Shown in pieces: positions 13,126-19,735 of a stretch of 34,310 bases of DNA. The translations under genes were made by a program, and so were the position numbers. The DNA lies in IMG/VR virus record IMGVR_UViG_3300003321_000238, positions 1 to 34,310 of that record. One strand, written 5' to 3'. Position 1 is the first letter of the stretch, and each line of letters opens with the position of its first letter. Origin of the DNA: a virus. The notes beneath the pieces are model-generated. The model searched no databases. It saw only the letters and a list, made by a program, of their open reading frames with translations, and was not told the origin of the DNA.

Positions 13126-13316
13126 AAATATCAGCAAATTGCATATGCGACCTTGAAGGAGACTTTGATGTTGCTTGTCCTTTTCACGGTCAAGAAGCCA
13201 TGTGGAATAAAACAGGATATTATGCGCCGCCAAAATGCCAAACATGCGGAGACTCAAAATATGCTCGGCAAAATAATAAAAAGTTTCCTGTTATCAGGTG
13301 TCCATTCTGTACATAA
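13122..13316 (+). CDS. Zinc-ribbon mini-protein
   Basis: 64 residues with Cys/His ligands CICD, CPFH, CQTC and CPFCT, enough for two zinc sites. The second half (PKCQTCGDSKYARQNNKKFP) is a rubredoxin-like ribbon as found in DNA-repair and heat-shock cofactors. It overlaps the previous stop by 4 bases. Confidence 0.6.
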   Translation: MKISANCICDLEGDFDVACPFHGQEAMWNKTGYYAPPKCQTCGDSKYARQNNKKFPVIRCPFCT

Positions 13317-13317
13317 A

Positions 13318-13491
13318 ATGAATCTATTAGACGAAAACCTAAATAAAAAGATTGAAAATTTGGCAAAAAGAAAAGCCGAACAATCTTCATCGAAGAAAAA
13401 AATTACTGACGCGGAGTACCTAGAGAGAATTAAAAACAAAGACAATACTAAAAACTTTTACGCACAAGGATTTGACCCGAATGATAACTAA
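13318..13491 (+). CDS. Small Lys-rich helical protein
   Basis: 57 residues. Mostly one charged helix (ENLNKKIENLAKRKAEQ) with a flexible end (AQGFDPNDN). The longer frame from 13153 overlaps the previous gene in another phase, so ATG 13318 is used. Last gene before a 379-base gap with structured RNAs. Function unknown. Confidence 0.5.
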   Translation: MNLLDENLNKKIENLAKRKAEQSSSKKKITDAEYLERIKNKDNTKNFYAQGFDPNDN

Positions 13492-13531
13492 AAGTCGATT
13501 TAGTTTCCGAATGTGAAGAAATAGTAACTAA

Positions 13532-13710
13532 CGTGCAGAAATGTGGGGTAGTGCTTGTATGTCTCCTGCTGAAAGCCCACAGAGGACACATAAGTATCTT
13601 GTATCTTACGCCCACCAAGGAATACAAGCATTTTGTACCGCCTGTACCACGAGTACAAACAGCGACGCGGCGCAATAAAATCCCGACCGAGTACCCCACA
13701 TTCCTGCACG
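13532..13710 (+). ncRNA. Structured RNA of about 180 bases closed by a 19-bp stem
   Basis: CGTGCAGAAATGTGGGGTA (13532-13550) pairs with TACCCCACATTCCTGCACG (13692-13710) with a single mismatch. Inside, GTGCTTGTAT (13551-13560) pairs with ATACAAGCAT, which itself encloses ATGT-TCCT with AGGA-ACAT; and TTTGTAC (13632-13638) pairs with GTACAAA (13653-13659), with CGCC (13639-13642) able to reach GGCG (13669-13672) as a pseudoknot. Apparent reading frames on both strands here are a by-product of the inverted repeat. Length and rod shape recall 6S RNA, but I see no firm match. Confidence 0.6.
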
Positions 13711-13736
13711 GTAGATTCATTAATAACTAACAGGGG

Positions 13737-13855
13737 GCGAGTGCTGTGCGGAGGTTCGTCTAAAGGCGATTAATCGCTAGCAAGGACGTTGGGCGCGCGG
13801 GTAACATAGACCCATCATGAAAGAGTAATGCCTTTCACCTCCGCGCAATGCTCGC
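13737..13855 (+). ncRNA. Structured RNA of about 120 bases closed by an 18-bp stem
   Basis: GCGAGTGCTGTGCGGAGG (13737-13754) pairs with CCTCCGCGCAATGCTCGC (13838-13855): 14 Watson-Crick pairs, three G-U pairs and one mismatch. The G-U pairs mean the RNA fold is kept better than the DNA repeat. Inside, AAAGGC (13762-13767) pairs with GCCTTT (13830-13835), alternatively GCGA-TTAA-TCGC (13766-13777) forms a hairpin, and GGGT...ACCC forms another. It follows 26 bases after the RNA at 13532. It may be one transcript with it. Confidence 0.6.
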
Positions 13856-13870
13856 TCTCTAAATAACTCT

Positions 13871-14023
13871 ATGACAGAAGAAATTCATGCTGGTTGTGGT
13901 GGAGTGATTGTCTCGATTGTTAAAACATCTTATCCGCCAATTGCTTGCAAAAAGTGCTCAAAATGCGGCGCAGAAACTTGCGAGCCGCGCCAAGAAATAA
14001 AGCAAGTTGAAGTAACTCTATGA
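13871..14023 (+). CDS. Zinc-finger mini-protein
   Basis: 50 residues. CKKCSKCGAETC (residues 26-37) gives four closely spaced Cys that could hold one zinc. The N-terminus has HAGCGGVIVSIV, a beta hairpin with another Cys; the format resembles ribosomal L-protein-like ribbons. Its stop overlaps the next start (ATGA). Confidence 0.55.
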   Translation: MTEEIHAGCGGVIVSIVKTSYPPIACKKCSKCGAETCEPRQEIKQVEVTL

Positions 14024-14190
14024 AACAAAAACCAATCATATGCTGGGCGGTGATGTATAAGTCCCAAGATAGCAAAGAGCAATACTTTCCGACCTTGTTT
14101 AAATCAAGAAGTGACGCACGAAAATGGGCGACAGGTGTGTCACATAAAGGCACTGTCCACAAGGTAAAGATAGTCCCGATCAAGAAGTAG
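14020..14190 (+). CDS. Small basic early protein
   Basis: 56 residues, MKQKPIICWAVMYKSQDS onward, Lys-rich with a predicted beta-alpha-beta pattern (KSRSDARKWATG helix, then TVHKVKIVPIKK strand). Resembles small DNA-mimic-free inhibitors only in size; no family recognised. Coupled to the previous gene by a 4-base overlap. Confidence 0.5.
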   Translation: MKQKPIICWAVMYKSQDSKEQYFPTLFKSRSDARKWATGVSHKGTVHKVKIVPIKK

Positions 14191-14193
14191 GAC

Positions 14194-14337
14194 ATGAAAT
14201 ATTTAGTAAATGGTGTATTGCTAATAATTTATTGGGTCATCACTTTAATTCTTGTTGTTACATTAATAGGGTTGTTTGTTGTATCGGAAACTGAATGGCT
14301 AGATATTGGTGGTTACTTAGTAAACAACTTGAAATAG
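14194..14337 (+). CDS. Small membrane protein
   Basis: 47 residues with one long hydrophobic segment (VLLIIYWVITLILVVTLIGL) and a short polar tail. GGAC just before the ATG is a weak ribosome site. It might block superinfection or alter the membrane; unproven. Confidence 0.55.
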   Translation: MKYLVNGVLLIIYWVITLILVVTLIGLFVVSETEWLDIGGYLVNNLK

Positions 14338-14340
14338 ACA

Positions 14341-14667
14341 ATGAAAGAAATATCTCTTACCGCACGGATCAAGAGATACTTTCAAGCACACCCGAATGAC
14401 TGGATAAACGGCGGCGCAATCGAAGAAATGGCTATGAAAGTAGTCCGTGCTAACGGTGCGCATTACAAGGCATCACACGCATCAAGAAGGCTGCGCGAAG
14501 CAGAAAGCGGCATAGGTTCCAACGGAAAGCCATGCGAGAAGTTTCTTATAAACAAGATAGAAAACGGCTCCGTCTGGTACAAATATTTGCCCACTGAAAA
14601 AATCATTACTAACTATCACTTCTCCGACGGCAAGATGATTGCCAGAGAGGAGAAAGTCTATGGGTAA
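14341..14667 (+). CDS. Winged-helix-like early protein
   Basis: 108 residues. ARIKRYFQAHPNDWINGGAI, EEMAMKVVRANGAHYKAS, then HASRRLREAESG has the spacing of a winged helix as in small phage regulators, with a C-terminal beta hairpin (KIENGSVWYKYLP). It could control the following genes. No Shine-Dalgarno; the downstream membrane gene overlaps by 8 bases. Confidence 0.5.
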   Translation: MKEISLTARIKRYFQAHPNDWINGGAIEEMAMKVVRANGAHYKASHASRRLREAESGIGSNGKPCEKFLINKIENGSVWYKYLPTEKIITNYHFSDGKMIAREEKVYG

Positions 14668-14821
14668 AATCCTATTCTGGCTTTTCGTCGGAATCATTGC
14701 TTTACTCTCCGTCATTCACATCCTCCGCGAACTACTGACCAAAGATGCCCTGAAGAAGATACACTGCGAGATTAAAAACCCACCATTGAAACATAATGAG
14801 CGAAGCATTACGAAGAAGTAA
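14660..14821 (+). CDS. Small membrane-anchored protein
   Basis: 53 residues: MGKILFWLFVGIIALLSVIH is one membrane helix, followed by a basic tail with one Cys. AGAGGAGAAAG upstream (inside the previous gene) is one of the few good Shine-Dalgarno sites. It ends one base before the methyltransferase start chosen here. Confidence 0.5.
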   Translation: MGKILFWLFVGIIALLSVIHILRELLTKDALKKIHCEIKNPPLKHNERSITKK

Positions 14822-14822
14822 A

Positions 14823-15287
14823 ATGGCAAAAGCACAAGTGCAATTCTCAAAGGATAATGAATATTACACGCCTAAATCTTTTGTAGATAGGTTCGGAACA
14901 TTCGATTATGATCCTGCAACCACAAAAGAAAAGGCAGAGGAGTTTGGTATTGATGAGTATGACACGGTCGAGACGAACGGCCTCACGAAAGATTGGACTG
15001 TGTATAAACGTATATGGATAAATCCGCCATTCACTCGCAAGCATGAGTTTCTACAAAAAGCATGGGACACATACCAGAAAGCAAAAAATGAGATCTATAT
15101 CCTATTTCCGATTGAGTTTGTAACCACAGCACGGTTCCATAATTCCGTTGGAGGGGGTCGGCTCTATATCCCTAACGGCAGAATTAACTTCGAGAGCGGA
15201 CTTGGAAAAAAAGGAAAATCACCAGCGTTCGGAAGTGTCGTAATGAAATTACAAGATAAATGGGAAATTGAATTAATTGAAAAATGA
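14823..15287 (+). CDS. dam: Phage-type DNA adenine N6-methyltransferase
   Basis: 154 residues. The short phage DNA N6-adenine methyltransferase family (Dam, PF05869 type) is indicated by YYTPKSFVDRF near the N-terminus, DPATT (30-34), and the catalytic INPPF (66-70, NPPF of the DPPY class), followed by FLQKAWDTYQKAKNEIYILFP. It would methylate adenine in phage DNA, protecting it from host restriction. ATG 14823 follows the previous stop by one base; an upstream in-frame ATG at 14796 would add 9 residues and overlap that gene. No partner nuclease is seen. Confidence 0.75.
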   Translation: MAKAQVQFSKDNEYYTPKSFVDRFGTFDYDPATTKEKAEEFGIDEYDTVETNGLTKDWTVYKRIWINPPFTRKHEFLQKAWDTYQKAKNEIYILFPIEFVTTARFHNSVGGGRLYIPNGRINFESGLGKKGKSPAFGSVVMKLQDKWEIELIEK

Positions 15288-15637
15288 GCACAAAAATCAC
15301 ACTGCCAGCGATCCTCAATCCCATATCCCGACGGAAAGACAAGAGTGTAAAACTCTCTCTTGAAACCCGCGAGCTTGGACATGATGAAATCTTGACCCTC
15401 ATGTCATTAGAGGGAAGCGAGGGATGGATAGCTTTCGCCCCAAACGCCGAACAGTTGGAAATTCCCGACACGCCCGCCGAACTCGATACCAAAAGCCCTT
15501 CAGAACGCCTCAAAGCCGTTCTTTTTATTTTGTGGAAGCAACAACAGTCAAAAGGAAAGTACGCCGCCCCATTCGAGACGTTCCGACTAGAACACATGGA
15601 CAAGATAATCGAGTATGTCAAAAAGAAACTCGACTAA
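15284..15637 (+). CDS. Small phage protein after the adenine methyltransferase
   Basis: 117 residues. KSVKLSLETRELGHDEILTL, then EGWIAFAPNAEQLEIPD and DTKSPSERLKAVLFILWKQ are typical of a widespread uncharacterised phage early protein found near recombination genes, and a C-terminal helix ends in MDKIIEYVKKKLD. It overlaps the methyltransferase by 4 bases and the next gene by 23. Function unknown. Confidence 0.6.
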   Translation: MSTKITLPAILNPISRRKDKSVKLSLETRELGHDEILTLMSLEGSEGWIAFAPNAEQLEIPDTPAELDTKSPSERLKAVLFILWKQQQSKGKYAAPFETFRLEHMDKIIEYVKKKLD

Positions 15638-15782
15638 GCTCTGCCTCTACTGCGGCAACAAACTCTACGGCCAGAGATGGAGATACTGTAATTCAATCTG
15701 TATGAACGCTGATTATAAAACAACCTATTACCCTAAAAATGGCAGGAAACCAAGGCGTAGAAAAGAAATACACAAAACATGA
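15615..15782 (+). CDS. Zinc-finger mini-protein
   Basis: 55 residues: CLYC (10-13) and CNSIC (25-29) form a likely zinc finger of the kind seen in HNH-type and transposase accessory proteins, followed by a very basic tail (KNGRKPRRRKEIHKT). Starts inside the previous gene; its stop overlaps the NinG-like gene by 4 bases, so it may act with it. Confidence 0.55.
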   Translation: MSKRNSTKLCLYCGNKLYGQRWRYCNSICMNADYKTTYYPKNGRKPRRRKEIHKT

Positions 15783-16276
15783 CGAAACAAGTAAAAGATT
15801 ACATCAAAGCGAATCTTCCTTACTACGGAGCGATTGGGCCATCGAAGGGACGCTATAAGGGGGTCAAAGGCAAGGCATGGGACATCTTGAGTGACTATGT
15901 ACGCTGTCGGGACTTCTATCTCTACCACGGGGCTTGTATAAGCTCAGGGAGGCGTTTAGGACACTGGAAGGACGGTGACGCGGGGCATTACATCTCAATG
16001 GCGGGGCATGGGGCGTATCTAGGCTTCCTGCCTGAAAACATCCATCTCCAAAGCAAGAATGAGAATCAGATAGGGTCAATGGACACAGGCGCACGGTTCC
16101 GCGATACGCTTGATGCCCGTTACGGGGAAGGATTTGCCGCCGCGCTCGAACTTGGAAAACAGAAAACCGTCAAAGCGGACGACTGGTACTTTATCCAGCG
16201 CATAGAGGATGTGTACGCCCGCTTCAAAGAGCTTAAAAAGGATTATCCATTCGGAGATTTCCCGAAGTATGTATGA
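15779..16276 (+). CDS. ninG: NinG/Rap-like recombination protein
   Basis: 165 residues. The core C-ACISSGRR, DAGHYISMAGHG (about 65-76), FLPENIHLQSKNENQ and then RDTLDARYG matches the NinG/Rap family of lambda, which targets branched recombination intermediates (Holliday junctions) and carries an HNH-type metal site. The usual second Cys pair is less evident than in lambda NinG, so metal binding might rest on the preceding zinc-finger mini-protein or be lost. It sits downstream of ERF and SSB-like genes, a complete recombination set. Confidence 0.7.
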   Translation: MTKQVKDYIKANLPYYGAIGPSKGRYKGVKGKAWDILSDYVRCRDFYLYHGACISSGRRLGHWKDGDAGHYISMAGHGAYLGFLPENIHLQSKNENQIGSMDTGARFRDTLDARYGEGFAAALELGKQKTVKADDWYFIQRIEDVYARFKELKKDYPFGDFPKYV

Positions 16277-16524
16277 AGCACATCCGAGACGTAGACACTG
16301 ACGACATCGTGCAGCATCCTGGCGGCAACAAATATAAGGTACTATACGCCACCAAATACATCGTCCACCTTTCCGAAAGTTACGACTGGAACCTCGCCCA
16401 CTACCGCCCCTTCACCCGCCACGAATTGGAAAAGGACAACTGGAAAGTCCTCACAGAGAACGGAAAGACCCCGATGACCAAGAAAGAATTAGAAGAATTG
16501 ATGCCTAATGTAGAAATTATATGA
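16273..16524 (+). CDS. Small early protein, unknown
   Basis: 83 residues: MKHIRDVDTDDIVQHPGG, then YKVLYATKYIVHLSES and FTRHELEKDNWKVL. This looks like a small SH3-like beta barrel followed by a helix, common among phage early proteins. ATGA overlaps with both neighbours. Confidence 0.55.
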   Translation: MKHIRDVDTDDIVQHPGGNKYKVLYATKYIVHLSESYDWNLAHYRPFTRHELEKDNWKVLTENGKTPMTKKELEELMPNVEII

Positions 16525-16709
16525 AACCCTGGTCACTTAAAAGCGCAATACAAAAACAGGTAGACATAGAAGATCGCCACGCCTGGGCAACCTCAAAGAC
16601 AAAGGTAACTCTGCCGGAATACCAGAAGCCCCAACGCATGAACCTAACCTTATTCTTTAAGAACTCCGTGGAAATGATACGGAACGGAGTGTTAGAATTA
16701 AGACCATGA
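16521..16709 (+). CDS. Small early protein, unknown
   Basis: 62 residues, MKPWSLKSAIQKQVDIED onward, with KPQRMNLTLFFKNSVEMI and a final ELRP. Basic. Overlaps both neighbours by 4 bases. No family recognised. Confidence 0.5.
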   Translation: MKPWSLKSAIQKQVDIEDRHAWATSKTKVTLPEYQKPQRMNLTLFFKNSVEMIRNGVLELRP

Positions 16710-16885
16710 AGCCGTCACAACGTATAAAAGAAATACACCAAAAATTAGTAGAAGAAAATCCTATCGGGGAACTTCTGAATATTGGCGGTGCGTCAGATGC
16801 TGCAATAAAAGCAATCAATGTCTACCTCGACGAACAGTATGAGCAAGAGAAGAAATTAGCAGAAAATCCTTATACGCCTGAGTAA
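16706..16885 (+). CDS. Small early protein, unknown
   Basis: 59 residues, highly helical and acidic: SQRIKEIHQKLVEENPI, then GASDAAIKAINVYLDEQYE. It begins 4 bases inside the previous stop. No match. Confidence 0.5.
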   Translation: MKPSQRIKEIHQKLVEENPIGELLNIGGASDAAIKAINVYLDEQYEQEKKLAENPYTPE

Positions 16886-16889
16886 CTAT

Positions 16890-17426
16890 ATGGAAGAACA
16901 AAAGAACCAATGCGATGGATGCCAGCGAAAGCTTGAAATAAAAGACGGATTCCACTACAAAGGAAAGAATATCGTTATGGGCTGCACTGCTGATCGCTAC
17001 ACACCAGAAGAAAGACATTGGTGCTCGGACGCTTGTGATAAATGTCGCGGTACTGGCTGCAAAACTTGCAAAGGAAAGGAATGTGACCACGAACGTATAT
17101 CCTCCCCAGACTCTACGGATGTGGATGAAGTTATAAAAAACTGTATGTATTCTAAGGATATTGACTTCTCGATGTCACTTGAAGATGATTCTGTTATATA
17201 TCAAAAATCCTATCAGCTTTTCGGAAAAATAAAGAAAGCTCTCATTCGCACCGCCTCCCAAGAGTACAAGAGAGGTAAACAGGAAATGGCAGAAGCACTA
17301 ATTATAAAAGCAGATTGGGGAAACCAAGATATGATACGCGATGTATGTAATGAATATATTAAATCCAGAGCTAAAGAACTTGGTGTTTCCCTCACTGAAT
17401 CCGGTCGAAAGGAAGTAGAGCGATGA
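16890..17426 (+). CDS. Zinc-finger protein with DnaJ-like Cys repeats
   Basis: 178 residues. CDGC (8-11) and CSDAC (45-49) flank a first site; C-DKCRGTGCKTCKGKEC (49-65) contains the CxxCxGxGC type repeat of DnaJ zinc domains. The rest is helical (SYQLFGKIKKALIRTASQEYK, in part), ending SGRKEVER. It may bind unfolded protein or nucleic acid; a link to the chaperonin at 19732 is only speculation. Overlaps the cytosine methyltransferase by 4 bases. Confidence 0.55.
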   Translation: MEEQKNQCDGCQRKLEIKDGFHYKGKNIVMGCTADRYTPEERHWCSDACDKCRGTGCKTCKGKECDHERISSPDSTDVDEVIKNCMYSKDIDFSMSLEDDSVIYQKSYQLFGKIKKALIRTASQEYKRGKQEMAEALIIKADWGNQDMIRDVCNEYIKSRAKELGVSLTESGRKEVER

Positions 17427-18028
17427 AAACGATACTCCATTTATGCGCTGATACTGGCTCGGACACGAAACCGTGGCGCGATGCTGGGTACGATGTAATT
17501 CTTGTCGGCAGCAAAATTGGAGTAGAGAATTACCATCCGCCCAAAGACGTATATGGCGTGATCGCGAATCCGGTATGCTTGGAGTTCTCGACGGCCCGCT
17601 CAAGCGGAAAAGCTCGCAACCCCGAAGCTGGGATGTTTCTAGTAAAGGAATGTCAGCGAATTATTGCAGAATGTAGTCCGAAATTTTGGGTTATAGAAAA
17701 TCCAGCAAAGGGCGTACTCAAAGATTTTCTAGGCATTCCGACATACGAGTATGAGCCATGGTGGTATGGAAGTCCGTGGACTAAGCGCACGGCATTATGG
17801 GGGAAGTTCAAAATCCCGCCCCGCGCGTTTGAAAAATGGGAAGACGTGCCGAAAATACCAAAACTGTATACTCGTCCGGGCAGAGGCAAGCCATCACTCG
17901 CATTTATGCATAAAAGCGCGGCGAAACTGATACCAGAGTTCTCGTGTTTTAATCCCGACAGCGATATGGAGTTTCGGTCATTGTGTTCGCAAAAGTTCGC
18001 GGAAGCGTTTTATCAAGCTAACAAATAA
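17423..18028 (+). CDS. DNA cytosine methyltransferase-like protein, phage type
   Basis: 201 residues, shorter than full C5 methyltransferases and without a target-recognition domain. ANPVCLEFS (48-56) corresponds to motif IV, PPC-FS, with the nucleophile Cys52 kept and the Pro before it changed to Val. VIENPAKG (90-97) is the ENV motif VI, and WYGSPWTKRTALWG is typical of the phage family. It would methylate C5 of cytosine for protection. The start AAGGAAG is present upstream. Activity is likely but the Pro-to-Val change and small size leave doubt. Confidence 0.65.
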   Translation: MKTILHLCADTGSDTKPWRDAGYDVILVGSKIGVENYHPPKDVYGVIANPVCLEFSTARSSGKARNPEAGMFLVKECQRIIAECSPKFWVIENPAKGVLKDFLGIPTYEYEPWWYGSPWTKRTALWGKFKIPPRAFEKWEDVPKIPKLYTRPGRGKPSLAFMHKSAAKLIPEFSCFNPDSDMEFRSLCSQKFAEAFYQANK

Positions 18029-18034
18029 TCCCCC

Positions 18035-18388
18035 ATGCAACACCAAGAAATAAGAGAGAAGTGGAATAAATGCCGTCATTCAATGCGTGCAATGAAAGGA
18101 TTTACTGTTTGTTGTGTCTATTGCAAAAAATCTCTTGATGAAATGTTTGAAGAAATGCTTGCATATGCCGACATCTGTGTCTCTCAAGCAGTAGCCGAGG
18201 AACGGAACCGTATAGCGAAGGAGCTTCTTAATTTACCAAGACAGCAAATGGTATTTCGTCCCAAAGACGACATATCAAAAGAGATGCTTCATCCTGAAAC
18301 GGTTTTGTTTGAACATGTAAAAAGTTTAGCCGCCCAAATCGTCCGCGGCGACGGTAAATCCAGTCCACTAGAATTAGAAAGTCGCTAA
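18035..18388 (+). CDS. Small early protein with clustered Cys
   Basis: 117 residues. CCVYCKKS (residues 26-33) suggests a half zinc finger; the rest is helical, with VAEERNRIAKELLNLP. No family recognised. Its 3' end forms the left arm of the hairpin at 18368. Confidence 0.5.
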   Translation: MQHQEIREKWNKCRHSMRAMKGFTVCCVYCKKSLDEMFEEMLAYADICVSQAVAEERNRIAKELLNLPRQQMVFRPKDDISKEMLHPETVLFEHVKSLAAQIVRGDGKSSPLELESR

Positions 18389-18394
18389 TTCTAG
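18368..18394 (+). promoter_or_regulatory. Perfect 10-bp hairpin at a stop codon
   Basis: CTAGAATTAG (18368-18377) pairs with CTAATTCTAG (18385-18394) around AAAGTCG. It covers the stop codon of the preceding gene and is followed by a separate short terminator. It may stabilise the mRNA end. Confidence 0.5.
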
Positions 18395-18411
18395 TCGAAG
18401 TAAAGAATAAT

Positions 18412-18432
18412 GAGGCTTTTGCCTTTATTTTC
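18412..18432 (+). terminator. Terminator
   Basis: AGGC-TTTT-GCCT followed by TTATTTT. Short stem, so termination may be partial. It separates the early block from the membrane coiled-coil gene at 18436. Confidence 0.5.
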
Positions 18433-18435
18433 CAA

Positions 18436-18990
18436 ATGAATTATAATCAATATATGGAAATTGCTGCACGCTATGCTGATATATTCATTCCACTGGCCGT
18501 ATCGGCAATCGGTGCTCTAATATCTTTTTACGTATATAAAAGCAAGGTTGACCGCCTAGAAACCGACGTAAAAGAAGTAAAGATTGAAATCAGGGAGATA
18601 AGGGACAAGGTAATCTCTTGCGAGACATCACTGCGCGAACGTGCCCCGCTTAAAAAAGCTAAAAGCCCCGTCAGTCTCACTGAACGCGGAGACAAAGTGC
18701 TTGGAGAAAGCGGCGGCAGGTTCTTCGTGGAAACAAACTATGAAGAACTGAAAAAGAGCGTCGAAGACCAGAATCCGAATAATCCGTACGATATTCAGGA
18801 AGTCTCACACAAGGTATCTATGGAGCTTAAGACCGATCCGCGCATCAACACGATCAAAGACTACGCATTCAAAGAGGGACTTGAACTAGACGACATTCTC
18901 GACATTATGGGAATCTATCTTAGAGATAAAATCCTGAAAGATCGCAACATCTCTGTTGAAGCGATTGACGGACACACTCCAAAGGCCTAA
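18436..18990 (+). CDS. Membrane-anchored coiled-coil protein
   Basis: 184 residues. One N-terminal membrane helix (IFIPLAVSAIGALISFYVY, about 16-34), then a coiled coil of repeating hydrophobic positions (VDRLETDVKEVKIEIREIRD, about 38-57), a linker, and a helical C-terminal domain (PRINTIKDYAFKEGLELDDI). Resembles the coiled-coil lysis protein at 6162 in layout, reversed in order. It might anchor replication or assembly to the membrane; unproven. A terminator follows at 19009. Confidence 0.55.
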   Translation: MNYNQYMEIAARYADIFIPLAVSAIGALISFYVYKSKVDRLETDVKEVKIEIREIRDKVISCETSLRERAPLKKAKSPVSLTERGDKVLGESGGRFFVETNYEELKKSVEDQNPNNPYDIQEVSHKVSMELKTDPRINTIKDYAFKEGLELDDILDIMGIYLRDKILKDRNISVEAIDGHTPKA

Positions 18991-19008
18991 TCAAATAAGT
19001 TTCTCACC

Positions 19009-19037
19009 GACCGTCTCCTCCAGGCGGTCTTTCTTAT
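19009..19037 (+). terminator. Terminator
   Basis: GACCG (19009-19013) pairs with CGGTC (19025-19029), followed by TTTCTTATT. It ends the unit of the membrane coiled-coil gene. Confidence 0.65.
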
Positions 19038-19070
19038 TCTGGTGCTCATTAACAAGTAAAGAACCTTGCT

Positions 19071-19268
19071 ATGAAAACTATCTACACATACATCTGCAAA
19101 TGTGGAGAAAAGGTCGAGCGTCTTGTAAAAGTCAAGAACGCACTGTGCTTTGACTGCCGCCGAAAAGCGAATCTGAACTACTACCACATGCGCAAGCAAT
19201 TAACACCGCTAGTAACAGGTTTAGTAACAGAAAATAATGAACAATTACCAAAAAAATATTACGATTAA
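19071..19268 (+). CDS. Zinc-finger mini-protein
   Basis: 65 residues. CKCG (9-12) and CFDC (26-29) with the spacing of a zinc ribbon (VERLVKVKNAL between), then a basic segment (RRKANLNYYHMRKQL) that could bind DNA or RNA. First gene after the terminator. Confidence 0.6.
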   Translation: MKTIYTYICKCGEKVERLVKVKNALCFDCRRKANLNYYHMRKQLTPLVTGLVTENNEQLPKKYYD

Positions 19269-19275
19269 AGCATAT

Positions 19276-19452
19276 ATGGACAAACAACAGTCTTTTAATC
19301 TTATCAAAAATGCACTCATCGAAGCTCAAAAGGCAGGTGTATTTCTGCTTGGAGATGCAGCGAATATAGTATCTGCCTTAAACATTCTCGAAGGAGAGTT
19401 ATTTGAGCATATTGAGACAACTGAAACTAATGAAGAAGTTAAGGAGACTTAA
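19276..19452 (+). CDS. Small helical acidic protein
   Basis: 58 residues: MDKQQSFNLIKNALIEAQKA, then LGDAANIVSALNILEGELFE. Looks like a helical bundle of the kind seen near phage structural genes. ATG 19276 lies 7 bases after the previous stop; an ATG at 19237 in the same frame would overlap that gene. Ends with a Glu-rich tail. Confidence 0.5.
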   Translation: MDKQQSFNLIKNALIEAQKAGVFLLGDAANIVSALNILEGELFEHIETTETNEEVKET

Positions 19453-19462
19453 CTAAACTGCA

Positions 19463-19735
19463 ATGCGTTCTCTCACTGATAAACAAATTGGAGAGATACG
19501 GGAACTATACGGATCGGGACTGTATAGCAAGAAAGAATTGGCCGAAATGTATAGTTGTCACCAGACCACTATCGCCTTGTGGCTTCCTGAACAGTCAGAG
19601 TACCGAGAAATTAAAATCCACTCTCACCGTGTAAGAAAGACGATTTGTGTTAAATGTGGGACATCAATTAAAACCCATCCGCGCTGTCCACTATGCACGA
19701 TATTACTCCATAACATCGAATGTGACTGTACATGA
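19463..19735 (+). CDS. HTH protein with zinc ribbon
   Basis: 90 residues. Residues 4-40 (LTDKQIGEIRELYGSGLYSK, then KELAEMYSCHQTTIALWL) form a resolvase-type helix-turn-helix; the second half has CVKC and CPLC, a zinc ribbon, plus further Cys at the end. It likely binds DNA and controls the chaperonin gene, whose start overlaps its stop by 4 bases. Confidence 0.6.
   Translation: MRSLTDKQIGEIRELYGSGLYSKKELAEMYSCHQTTIALWLPEQSEYREIKIHSHRVRKTICVKCGTSIKTHPRCPLCTILLHNIECDCT

Noticed and set aside
13500-13730. Open frames on both strands at 13448-13730
   Set aside because: They mirror each other because of the 19-bp inverted repeat and have no protein-like content.
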